Shown here: piece after piece, positions 57,285-64,000 of the stretch
How positions within the stretch are numbered: position 1 is the first letter of the stretch
Layout: each line of letters begins with the position of its first letter
NCBI RefSeq assembly: GCF_002995785.1
Contig: NZ_PVXO01000009.1
Coordinates: forward strand, 1-64,000
DNA length: 64,000 nucleotides
Reading direction: 5' to 3'
DNA from: Clostridium liquoris
GTDB taxonomy: Bacteria; Bacillota; Clostridia; Clostridiales; Clostridiaceae
Notes under the pieces: generated by a model
Databases searched by the model: none
Told to the model about the DNA's origin: nothing
What the model saw: the letters and a program-made list of their open reading frames with translations, nothing else
Position numbers and translations under genes: made by a program

Positions 57285-57935
57285 TTGTTTGAAAAGTTTA
57301 GAGATCCAATAAGTGGTCTTACTCATCTCATAGGTGCCTTTTTATCTTTAATTGGCATGGTTATATTAATAAAGCTATCAATATTCAATGGAAACTCTTG
57401 GGCACTATTTGCATCTTTGGTTTTTGGAATTAGTTTAATTCTTCTTTATACCGCTAGCTCAACATATCATATAGCTAAGGCTTCAGAAAAAGTCATAAAT
57501 GTTTTAAGAAGAATTGATCATTCAATGATATATATATTAATTGCTGGTACATACACACCTATTTGTTTATTAGCCCTAAAAGGCAAATTAGGTCTTACAC
57601 TATTTATTATAATATGGGCTTTAGCTTTTACTGGTATTATATTTAATATGTGCTGGTTTAACTGTCCAAGAAAATTATCTACTTTATTTTATATTATTAT
57701 GGGCTGGCTAGTTATATTTTTTATAGTACCTATAATTAAAGCTATATCAATAAATGGATTTATGTGGCTTTTAATGGGAGGAATTTTTTATACTGTAGGC
57801 GGTGTAATATATGCATTAAAATGGCCTAAAATACATTCAAAGTACTTTGGATTTCATGAAATATTTCATATTTTCGTAATGCTAGGAAGCTTCTGCCACT
57901 TCTATCTTATGTTTAAATATGTAATGTTTCTATAA
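57285..57935 (+). CDS. Hemolysin III/PAQR-family membrane protein (YqfA/TrhA)
   Basis: 216 residues, seven membrane segments. Hallmarks: DPISGLTHLIGA near the start, ASSTYH, RRIDHSMIYILIAGTYTP, and HEIFHIFVMLGSFCHF with the metal-binding His residues. Despite the name, homologues are linked to membrane-lipid fluidity rather than hemolysis. TTG at 57285 is chosen because GGGGAGG is 8 nt upstream; an ATG nine codons earlier has no ribosome site. Confidence 0.88.
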   Translation: MFEKFRDPISGLTHLIGAFLSLIGMVILIKLSIFNGNSWALFASLVFGISLILLYTASSTYHIAKASEKVINVLRRIDHSMIYILIAGTYTPICLLALKGKLGLTLFIIIWALAFTGIIFNMCWFNCPRKLSTLFYIIMGWLVIFFIVPIIKAISINGFMWLLMGGIFYTVGGVIYALKWPKIHSKYFGFHEIFHIFVMLGSFCHFYLMFKYVMFL

Positions 57936-57964
57936 AAAAAGATTGCTATAGGCAATCTTTTTTT
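57934..57964. terminator. Bidirectional terminator
   Basis: AAAAAAAGATTGC/GCAATCTTTTTTT stem with a 5-nt loop between convergent genes. Confidence 0.88.
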
Positions 57965-57966
57965 AT

Positions 57967-59298
57967 TTACTGGCAGGTGTCCCCAGCATACCCTACTTTT
58001 AAAACACTACTTAATTCTTTATCTACACAAACTAAATCTTCTCTAGCCAACTGGTCCACATTAGTCTTTGCCATGGCTGAAAGAGCTAACTTCATTTCTT
58101 CCTTACAAGAATTTAAAAAGTTTGATAAAGTTTGCGCTCCCCTATCTACATCCAATTCATCTGTTAACTTTCCTCCATATATAACTAATTGAGGAGTGCT
58201 TTCATATGTAAGAGTTTTAACTATTTGACTTTGAATTGTTGCTATAAGAGCAATGGATCCTATATATACTGCCTTTGCACCAAGAGCTAATGCTTTTAAG
58301 AATTCTCCTGGTGTCTTTAGCCCTCCAGTTATTATTAAATCATACTTATCTTTTACTCCTTTTGCTTCTAAATAACTAGAAGTTCTAGCTAAAGCAAATA
58401 AGGTTGGCAACCCCATATCATCCTCTAGTGTAGGCGGAGCACTAGAAGTTCCTCCTTCAGCACCATCTATTACAATGTAATCCGCTTCTGTGCTAGTTAT
58501 TACGTCCAATTCTTTCTCAATAAAATGAGTGGCTGCAATTTTTATCCCCACTGGTACTCCATATTCGCCTTTAAGATTGTTAACTAAATCTATTAAATCC
58601 TGTAGAGAATCAACACCTTCCATTCTAGATCCCTTTTTTGCATCTTCCCCAGGATTTAAATGCCATGTATTTCTTAAATGTTCTCCTATTTCATTTGATG
58701 CTATACTAGTAGGTACAGCGCCTCCCCAAGCTCCTTGACCTAATTGTATTTCTATGGCATCTAGCTTTCCTAAATCTTCCTTACTTCTAAGCCATCCGCC
58801 CCTATTATATTGACCAATTAACAGTTTAGCTGCTTCCCTTTCTTCTTTGCAAATACTAGATTCACCTGTATTGGTAGATGTGCCTGCCATAGAAGCCCCT
58901 TTTGCTAAAGCAACTTTGGCATTTAAACTTAAAGATCCCCCATAGGACATTCCTGTTATCATTACAGGCATAGATAATACCAATGGCTTTATGCAGCTTT
59001 TTCCAATAGTCACTTCTGTGCTTATGTCCTCTAACTTTTCTACAGGCAAATTAAATAATTGTCTTCCATTTAAAAATAACCTATTCCACTGGGACTGTAC
59101 ATTAGGACTTCCATATGTCCTTTGCAAAACCTTTCCATTTTCTCCTCTTATGCAGGCTTCTACTATAGCCTTGACACTTAATTTTTCTGCTGCAGTAGCC
59201 ATTACAAAAAAATTTTCTGGATAATCCTTAGTAAGAATATTAACCATCATCTCGTCAGAAAGATTATTCACCATACTATTTACCATTTTCTCTAGCAT
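57967..59298 (-). CDS. FMN-binding glutamate-synthase-like protein
   Basis: 443 residues matching the FMN/synthase barrel of glutamate synthase large subunit (GltS domain): PVMITGMSYGGSLS, GQGAWGGAVPTSIAS, VIDGAEGGTSSAPPTLEDDMGLP and ITGGLKTPGEFLKALALGA. The glutaminase domain is absent, and the Cys cluster of the 3Fe-4S site is not obvious. So it is a stand-alone FMN oxidoreductase whose ammonia or hydrogen donor is unknown. GGAGG ribosome site. Confidence 0.85.
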   Translation of the reverse strand: MLEKMVNSMVNNLSDEMMVNILTKDYPENFFVMATAAEKLSVKAIVEACIRGENGKVLQRTYGSPNVQSQWNRLFLNGRQLFNLPVEKLEDISTEVTIGKSCIKPLVLSMPVMITGMSYGGSLSLNAKVALAKGASMAGTSTNTGESSICKEEREAAKLLIGQYNRGGWLRSKEDLGKLDAIEIQLGQGAWGGAVPTSIASNEIGEHLRNTWHLNPGEDAKKGSRMEGVDSLQDLIDLVNNLKGEYGVPVGIKIAATHFIEKELDVITSTEADYIVIDGAEGGTSSAPPTLEDDMGLPTLFALARTSSYLEAKGVKDKYDLIITGGLKTPGEFLKALALGAKAVYIGSIALIATIQSQIVKTLTYESTPQLVIYGGKLTDELDVDRGAQTLSNFLNSCKEEMKLALSAMAKTNVDQLAREDLVCVDKELSSVLKVGYAGDTCQ

Positions 59299-59370
59299 AA
59301 TATTACCTCCATCACTTATTTTGATTTTATTTTCTGTTAAAAAGGTAATAATTATTCAAAAATAAAAGCC

Positions 59371-60489
59371 TCACAAATTATTATAAACCATTACTGAACT
59401 GCTTTCATTTATACTTTTCATAATATTCTTTCTTACTCCTGTTACATATTGTGAATAAGGAAAATAGCTTAAAAAACATATTATTAATGGTGTAATTATT
59501 AATGTTATAACCAAAACACATAATCCTAATATAAGATAATCTTTTATTCCAAACCGTAATTGCAAGTAATTTGCCATCCAGTTTAAAACTATAATATGTG
59601 ACATATATGCAGCAAAGGAATAGTCTCCTATAAACTTAAGTTTATTATATAACTTTTTAAAATCTGCCAAATATAAAGCTAGAATATATACAGCTAAAAT
59701 AGTAAATAACATAAATAATATGTATAGGCTTCTTTTAAATTCCACAGCCTTAATTTCATTTAAATAAGCATATACTAACAAAGGCAAATAGGCTGCTATA
59801 ACTATCCATTTAAATTTCATAATAATATTTTTAAATGTCTCATAATTTAATTCAATGTAAATTCCTAATATAAAATATAGAATCCAAAACATTGGGGATA
59901 TATTTATAAACTTTTGTTGCAATTCTGTAGGATTTGTGAATATAAACTTACCTAAACTCTGACATATAGTATACTGATATTTACTTATCATATAATATAG
60001 TGGAAACACGCTTATAAACACTGTAATCCTTAAAGTATTGCTGCTGTTATGTATCTTCTTTGCTATATAAAGAATCACAGGTACATAAATATACAATCTT
60101 AATATCATTCCCATATACCAAAGATGAAATGCTCCATTCCCTGATAAGATTTGCCATATAAAATTATTGAATCTATGCTCATTACCTAACTTGTACATAT
60201 TTATAGCAGACCAAATAATATAAGGTATTAATATATATTTTACTCTTTTTATATAGTACTTTTTCCAATGGAAATTATCATAATATACATAAAACAATGA
60301 TATGGCACTTATGGTAAGAAATATAGGTACAGCAGGCTTGACTACTATGTAAAGCATTTTTAAAATTAAATGTTCATTCTTAGGCACTTTTTTTATATAT
60401 GAATAACCACCTATGATATGCTGTGTAACTACAAATATAAAAGCTAATGCTCTCATTATGTCCAATTCCTTCAAACGCTTTTTTGTCAT
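59371..60489 (-). CDS. Acyltransferase-3 family membrane protein (OafA-like)
   Basis: 372 residues, about ten membrane segments. RALAFIFVVTQHIIGGY carries the family His. Members O-acylate sugars or wall polymers at the outer face of the membrane. No glycan genes are adjacent, so the acceptor is unknown. GGAGAG ribosome site; the downstream end is followed by the FMN-protein gene on the same strand. Confidence 0.88.
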   Translation of the reverse strand: MTKKRLKELDIMRALAFIFVVTQHIIGGYSYIKKVPKNEHLILKMLYIVVKPAVPIFLTISAISLFYVYYDNFHWKKYYIKRVKYILIPYIIWSAINMYKLGNEHRFNNFIWQILSGNGAFHLWYMGMILRLYIYVPVILYIAKKIHNSSNTLRITVFISVFPLYYMISKYQYTICQSLGKFIFTNPTELQQKFINISPMFWILYFILGIYIELNYETFKNIIMKFKWIVIAAYLPLLVYAYLNEIKAVEFKRSLYILFMLFTILAVYILALYLADFKKLYNKLKFIGDYSFAAYMSHIIVLNWMANYLQLRFGIKDYLILGLCVLVITLIITPLIICFLSYFPYSQYVTGVRKNIMKSINESSSVMVYNNL

Positions 60490-60551
60490 ACAATTCTCTC
60501 CAATCAGTTCAATATTTACTTCAGTATATATTTTAGCTTAACCATAAAAAA

Positions 60552-60577
60552 AAAGCCAATCCCAAAGGACCGGCTTT
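60552..60577 (-). terminator. Copper operon terminator
   Basis: AAAGCCAATCC/GGACCGGCTTT hairpin with two G-T pairs, followed on the minus strand by eight T residues. Confidence 0.75.
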
Positions 60578-60588
60578 CTCTATTACTC

Positions 60589-60795
60589 TTATTCAATGTT
60601 TACTACTTCATATCCATAATCTTTTATAATATCTTTAATCTTATTATCTGTTACGTCTTCATTAAATTCAGCTACTGCCAATTTTGAACTTAGATTAACA
60701 TCTACATTCTTTCCTCCTATTTCTTCTAAAGCCTCCTTTACGTGATTTACACAATGCATGCAGCTCATTCCTTCAATAGATATTTTCTTTTTCAT
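60589..60795 (-). CDS. copZ: Copper chaperone CopZ
   Basis: 68-residue heavy-metal-associated domain with the Cu(I) motif GMSCMHC (Cys12, Cys15). Carries Cu(I) in the cytoplasm to CopA. AGGAAT ribosome site. Last gene of the csoR-copA-copZ operon; a 3-copy TTTATTATTTG direct repeat lies between copA and copZ. Confidence 0.92.
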   Translation of the reverse strand: MKKKISIEGMSCMHCVNHVKEALEEIGGKNVDVNLSSKLAVAEFNEDVTDNKIKDIIKDYGYEVVNIE

Positions 60796-60812
60796 AATTT
60801 ATTCCTCCCAAT

Positions 60813-60856
60813 TTTTATTTATTATTTGTTTTTATTATTTGCTTTTATTATTTGCT
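60813..60856. repeat. Short tandem repeat between copA and copZ
   Basis: About three copies of a 13-bp unit (TTTTATTATTTGC) in tandem, plus part of a fourth. Low-complexity AT repeat; no coding role. Confidence 0.6.
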
Positions 60857-60859
60857 TTT

Positions 60860-63298
60860 TTAGTTTGGTTTAAAAGTCTTTAATCTTAATGCATTTAAAA
60901 GTACTGACACAGAGCTAAAGCTCATAGCTGCTGCTCCAATCATAGGATTTAAAAGTGGCCCTCCAAATATGTGTAAGAGCCCCATGGCTACTGGTATTCC
61001 AACGGTGTTATATCCAAAAGCCCAAAATAAATTTTCCTTAATATTCTTTATAGTTTTTTTGCTTAACTGTATTGCAGTTGCTACATCCATTAAGTCACTT
61101 CTCATTAAAACTATATCAGCAGATTCCATGGCTACATCTGTGCCTGAACCTATGGCAATACCTACATCTGCTTGAGCAAGGGCTGGAGCGTCATTTATGC
61201 CATCTCCTACCATAGCTACTTTCTTTCCTTCAGTTTGTATCCTTTTAACTTCCTTTGCCTTATCTTCAGGTAATACTTCTGCCAATACTCTATCTATTCC
61301 TACTTGTCTTCCAATAGCTTCTGCAGTTCTCTTATTATCTCCAGTAATCATAGCCACTTCTATGCCCATTTTGTGAAGCTTTTCTATGGCCATTTTACTA
61401 TTTTCTTTTACTGTATCTGCCACAGCTATTATTCCACCCAAGCTGCCTTCAATGGCCACATACATAGGAGTTTTTCCTTCTTCTGCAAGTCTATTTGATA
61501 CTTTACCTAAGTCTTTTAAATCTATATTGTTTTCTATCATAAGCTTTTCGTTTCCTAATAAAGCTTCTTTTTCTTCTATAATAATCTTTATACCATGACC
61601 AGGAATAGCTTCAAATTTTTCTACAGTTTTAAATTCTAATCCCTTTTCTTCTCCATGTTTTACAATAGCCTCTCCTAATGGATGTTCTGATCCTTTTTCC
61701 CCACTAGCAGCTATCTGTAATAAATATTCTTCACTAATATTTTCGCTAGTTACTATGTCGGTAACCTTTGGCTTGCCTTCAGTTATAGTACCAGTTTTAT
61801 CAAAAACTATTGTTTCTATTTTATGGGCAGTCTCTAGTGCTTCACCACTTTTTATTAATACCCCATATTCTGCTCCCTTTCCTGTACCTACCATGATAGC
61901 TGTAGGTGTTGCCAAACCTAGAGCACAGGGGCAAGCTATTACTAGTACTGAAATGAATATAGTCAATACAAATACATTACTTTCTCCATAAAGTTTCCAA
62001 CCTATAGCAGCTGCCAAAGCTAAAATTATTACCACGGGAACAAAGTATCCTGCTATTATATCTGCCAACTTAGCAATAGGAGCTTTACTTCCCTGAGCTT
62101 CTTCTACTAGTCTAATTATTTGAGCAAGAGCTGTATCCTTTCCAACTCTAGTAGCCTTATACTTTATAAATCCATTTTTATTTATACTTCCTCCAATTAC
62201 TTTATCTCCTGCACTTTTTTCCACAGGAATACTTTCTCCTGTAAGCATGGACTCATCTATGGAAGTAATACCTTCTATAACAGCACCATCTACAGGAAGT
62301 TTCTCTCCCGGCTTTACAATAATTATATCTCCAACTTCTACCTCATCTATAGAAATTTCTATTTCCTTATTCTCTTTTAATATAGTAGCAGTTTTAGGTG
62401 CCAAGCCCATCAGCTTTTTTATTGCATCAGAAGTCTTTCCTTTAGTTACAGTTTCTAAATACTTACCTAAAGTAATTAAAGTCAGAATAACTCCCGCCGA
62501 TTCAAAATATAGGCTGTTTGCATACTGAACTTCCCCTGAAAAGATTTTATATATAGCAAATACCCCATATAAAAATGCGGATGAAGTACCTATGGCTATT
62601 AGAGAATCCATATTTGGTTCTCTTCTCAAAAGAGCTTTAAATCCTACCTTATAGAATTTGTTGCCAATTATAATCACAGGTAAAACCAATAATAATTGAA
62701 TTAAAGCAAAATTTTTAGGATTTGCCATTGGATGCAGCCAATGTGGTAATGGAAACCCCAACATATGTCCCATAGATATATACAGTAATGGAAGTGTAAA
62801 TATAGCTGAAAATACAAACTTCTTCCATAACAGCTTTCTTTCCTCTTCTTTCTTTTCCTTATGAGAATCTACAGTGCTTTCTTCTACTAGTTTATACCCT
62901 GATTTCTCTACTGCATTTTTTATTTCTGTTAATCTAACTTTTGAAGGCTCAAAAGTTATGTTTAATTTTTCAGATGCAAAATTTACGTTGGCCTCAATAA
63001 CTCCATCTAATCTTTTACAAGCTCTTTCTACAGCCTTTGCACAAGCTGCACAGGTCATTCCCTCTATACTTAAAGTTTTAGTAGTAGATTCTACTAAAGC
63101 TTTATAACCAGCCTTCTCCACAGACCTTTGAACATCCTCTAATTTAGCCTTTGTGTCATCATAAGTTAAACTTAACTTTTCTGAAGCAAAATTTACATTA
63201 GCTTCAGTAACTCCTTCTACTTTTTTTGCTGACCTTTCTACGGCTCTAGCACAAGCTGCACAGGTCATTCCCTCTATATTTAAAATTTCATTTTTCAT
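60860..63298 (-). CDS. copA: Copper-exporting P1B-type ATPase CopA
   Basis: 812 residues: two N-terminal metal-binding domains (GMTCAAC with Cys13/Cys16 and Cys83/Cys86), eight membrane segments, the ion-site CPC (IACPCALGLATP), DKTGT phosphorylation site, SEHPLGEAI (HP motif) and GDGINDAPALAQADVG. This set defines a Cu(I) exporter. AAGGAG precedes the start. Follows csoR and a 45-residue Cys-Cys protein; copZ is next. Confidence 0.96.
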   Translation of the reverse strand: MKNEILNIEGMTCAACARAVERSAKKVEGVTEANVNFASEKLSLTYDDTKAKLEDVQRSVEKAGYKALVESTTKTLSIEGMTCAACAKAVERACKRLDGVIEANVNFASEKLNITFEPSKVRLTEIKNAVEKSGYKLVEESTVDSHKEKKEEERKLLWKKFVFSAIFTLPLLYISMGHMLGFPLPHWLHPMANPKNFALIQLLLVLPVIIIGNKFYKVGFKALLRREPNMDSLIAIGTSSAFLYGVFAIYKIFSGEVQYANSLYFESAGVILTLITLGKYLETVTKGKTSDAIKKLMGLAPKTATILKENKEIEISIDEVEVGDIIIVKPGEKLPVDGAVIEGITSIDESMLTGESIPVEKSAGDKVIGGSINKNGFIKYKATRVGKDTALAQIIRLVEEAQGSKAPIAKLADIIAGYFVPVVIILALAAAIGWKLYGESNVFVLTIFISVLVIACPCALGLATPTAIMVGTGKGAEYGVLIKSGEALETAHKIETIVFDKTGTITEGKPKVTDIVTSENISEEYLLQIAASGEKGSEHPLGEAIVKHGEEKGLEFKTVEKFEAIPGHGIKIIIEEKEALLGNEKLMIENNIDLKDLGKVSNRLAEEGKTPMYVAIEGSLGGIIAVADTVKENSKMAIEKLHKMGIEVAMITGDNKRTAEAIGRQVGIDRVLAEVLPEDKAKEVKRIQTEGKKVAMVGDGINDAPALAQADVGIAIGSGTDVAMESADIVLMRSDLMDVATAIQLSKKTIKNIKENLFWAFGYNTVGIPVAMGLLHIFGGPLLNPMIGAAAMSFSSVSVLLNALRLKTFKPN

Positions 63299-63336
63299 AA
63301 TTTATCTCCTTACCCTGTGATATTTTAAATGTGCAT

Positions 63337-63474
63337 CTATTTTTTGGGATCTTTGTTTTTACATCCTTTGTTATCTTTATTTAAGCCACAGCAATCTAGT
63401 TTTCCATTTCCAGGGAAAGTCTTGCTATTTTCATCTGCTAATTTTTTTATAAATCTTTTAAATACATTTTTCAT
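63337..63474 (-). CDS. Small LDCCGLNK-type protein in the copper operon
   Basis: 45 residues from ATG 63474 (GAGGAGA 7 nt upstream). Basic N-terminal helix, KLDCCGLNK in the middle (adjacent cysteines), and a Lys-rich tail with one more Cys. Located between csoR and copA with 14-nt and 38-nt gaps, so it is part of the copper operon. The Cys pair suggests Cu(I) binding. I recall similar short proteins in clostridia but know no assigned function. Confidence 0.7.
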   Translation of the reverse strand: MKNVFKRFIKKLADENSKTFPGNGKLDCCGLNKDNKGCKNKDPKK

Positions 63475-63488
63475 ATATTCCATCTCCT

Positions 63489-63755
63489 CTATTTATCCAT
63501 AAGCTTTTGTAATACATCCATTATCTCTTCCACTTTTTCTTCACCAGAATCATGAAGAAAAGCGTCCTTTACACAATGATTCAAATGTTGTTTAAGTATT
63601 AGCATGTTAGATTTTTTTAACAGAGCCTGTGCTGCTATTATTTGATTAGATATATCTATACAATACCTTCCTTCTTCTATCATCTTTATTATGCCCTCAA
63701 TCTGGCCTTTAGATGTTTTCAAAAGTTGTAATGCTTTTTTCTTTTCTTCATTCAT
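63489..63755 (-). CDS. csoR: Copper-sensing repressor CsoR
   Basis: 88 residues of the all-helical CsoR/RcnR family. Cu(I) ligands Cys32, His57 and Cys61 (GRYCID, KQHLNHC) match the C-H-C set of true CsoR. The start at 63755 has GGGAGGC upstream; a longer frame from 63794 would cross the operator. Represses the operon until Cu(I) binds. Confidence 0.9.
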   Translation of the reverse strand: MNEEKKKALQLLKTSKGQIEGIIKMIEEGRYCIDISNQIIAAQALLKKSNMLILKQHLNHCVKDAFLHDSGEEKVEEIMDVLQKLMDK

Positions 63756-63768
63756 AATTTGCCTCCCA

Positions 63769-63806
63769 TATACCCCCCATATGTACAGGGGCATATTTTT
63801 ATTATA
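63769..63806 (-). promoter_or_regulatory. CsoR operator and -10 region of the copper operon
   Basis: TATACCCCCC...AGGGGCATA (63769-63795) is the G/C-tract pseudo-palindrome typical of CsoR operators. On the minus strand TATAAT (63801-63806) lies just upstream of it, with TTGAAA at 63824-63829 (17-nt spacer). Confidence 0.8.
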
Positions 63807-63907
63807 TACCCATTGATAATAAATTTCAACTGCTATATAAATTCTTTCTCATTAATTTTTACAGCATAATAATATTATTTACTTATGAAGAAATTATAAA
63901 GAAAAAT

Positions 63908-63959
63908 AAAGATATTTAGTGACAGGAATACTTTCCTTCTCAAATCACTAAATATCTTT
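63908..63959. terminator. Long hairpin at the right end (probable terminator of a gene beyond the window)
   Basis: Perfect 15-bp arms (63908-63922, 63945-63959) with a 22-nt loop that itself holds AGGAA/TTCCT. T-rich on both strands. No complete gene lies to its right in the window. Confidence 0.65.
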
Positions 63960-64000
63960 TAACTCATTAACCCAATAGATTATTAGATAATTTTTTAAAT

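Noticed and set aside
60813-60856. Short repeats between copA and copZ as a CRISPR
   Set aside because: Units are 13 bp, contiguous, AT-only in character and lack spacers; no cas genes are present.

Overview
The window is AT-rich DNA with strong GGAGG-type ribosome binding sites, frequent TTG and GTG starts, and dense gene packing. Together with a pyruvate formate-lyase pair, a tyrosine phenol-lyase locus, lysine 2,3-aminomutase, FeoAB, LrgAB and a T-box leader, it points to an anaerobic, amino-acid-fermenting Clostridium (sensu stricto). I do not attempt a species call. No rRNA, tRNA, insertion sequence, prophage or CRISPR array was seen; this looks like ordinary chromosome.

Layout. 0.2-4 kb: lactate locus (lactate racemase LarA, lactate permease LctP, FadR-type regulator) with a cre-like and a FadR-type operator. 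4-6 kb: RNase H-like nuclease, HAD phosphatase, PilZ protein. 6-8.4 kb: Fur-box-controlled feoA-feoB plus a 48-residue Cys-rich membrane protein. 8.5-15.2 kb: pflB-pflA, CBS-pair protein, YprB-type nuclease, and argS behind a T-box whose promoter overlaps the end of the next gene upstream. 15-20 kb: MFS exporter, lrgAB, SPATA20/YyaL-like protein. 20-24 kb: tpl, an NSS-type symporter and a GntR regulator, forming a tyrosine uptake and cleavage unit with a clear promoter and operator. 24-28 kb: CPBP membrane protein with a degenerate active site, small kinase-like protein, a short ORF interrupted by an in-frame TGA, WG-repeat protein, small basic protein, cis-prenyltransferase. 28-36 kb: PAP2 phosphatase, P-type ATPase, BusR-like (GntR + RCK_C) regulator, an AlaDH/PNT-family dehydrogenase diverging from a deacetylase-kamA operon, TspO. 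36-44 kb: chemoreceptor, UPF0316, homoserine dehydrogenase-like protein, transglutaminase-like surface protein, degV-padR behind a 60-bp palindrome, zinc-ribbon protein. 44-47.6 kb: frameshifted surface-protein remnant, YtrA-type regulator with ABC transporter under a large palindromic operator, SOD homologue, SGNH-hydrolase remnant. 48-60 kb: ECF S-component with an S58 peptidase, bL25/Ctc, ALDH, Na/Pi symporter, second chemoreceptor, rhodanese, DUF1836, hemolysin III, GltS-like FMN protein, acyltransferase. 60.5-63.8 kb: copper operon csoR - small CC-motif protein - copA - copZ with a CsoR-type operator.

How it works together. The metabolic genes fit fermentation of lactate, pyruvate and amino acids. 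Tyrosine is imported and split to phenol, pyruvate and ammonia, and pyruvate goes to formate and acetyl-CoA. KamA makes beta-lysine. Metal homeostasis is represented by Feo (iron import) and Cop (copper export). Most regulators sit next to their probable targets with visible palindromes. The most unusual items are the TGA-interrupted ORF with a possible stem-loop after the TGA, the adjacent 117-bp inverted repeat, the kamA neighbourhood, the BusR-like regulator without an evident target, the small Cys-Cys protein in the copper operon, and a family of long imperfect intergenic hairpins.
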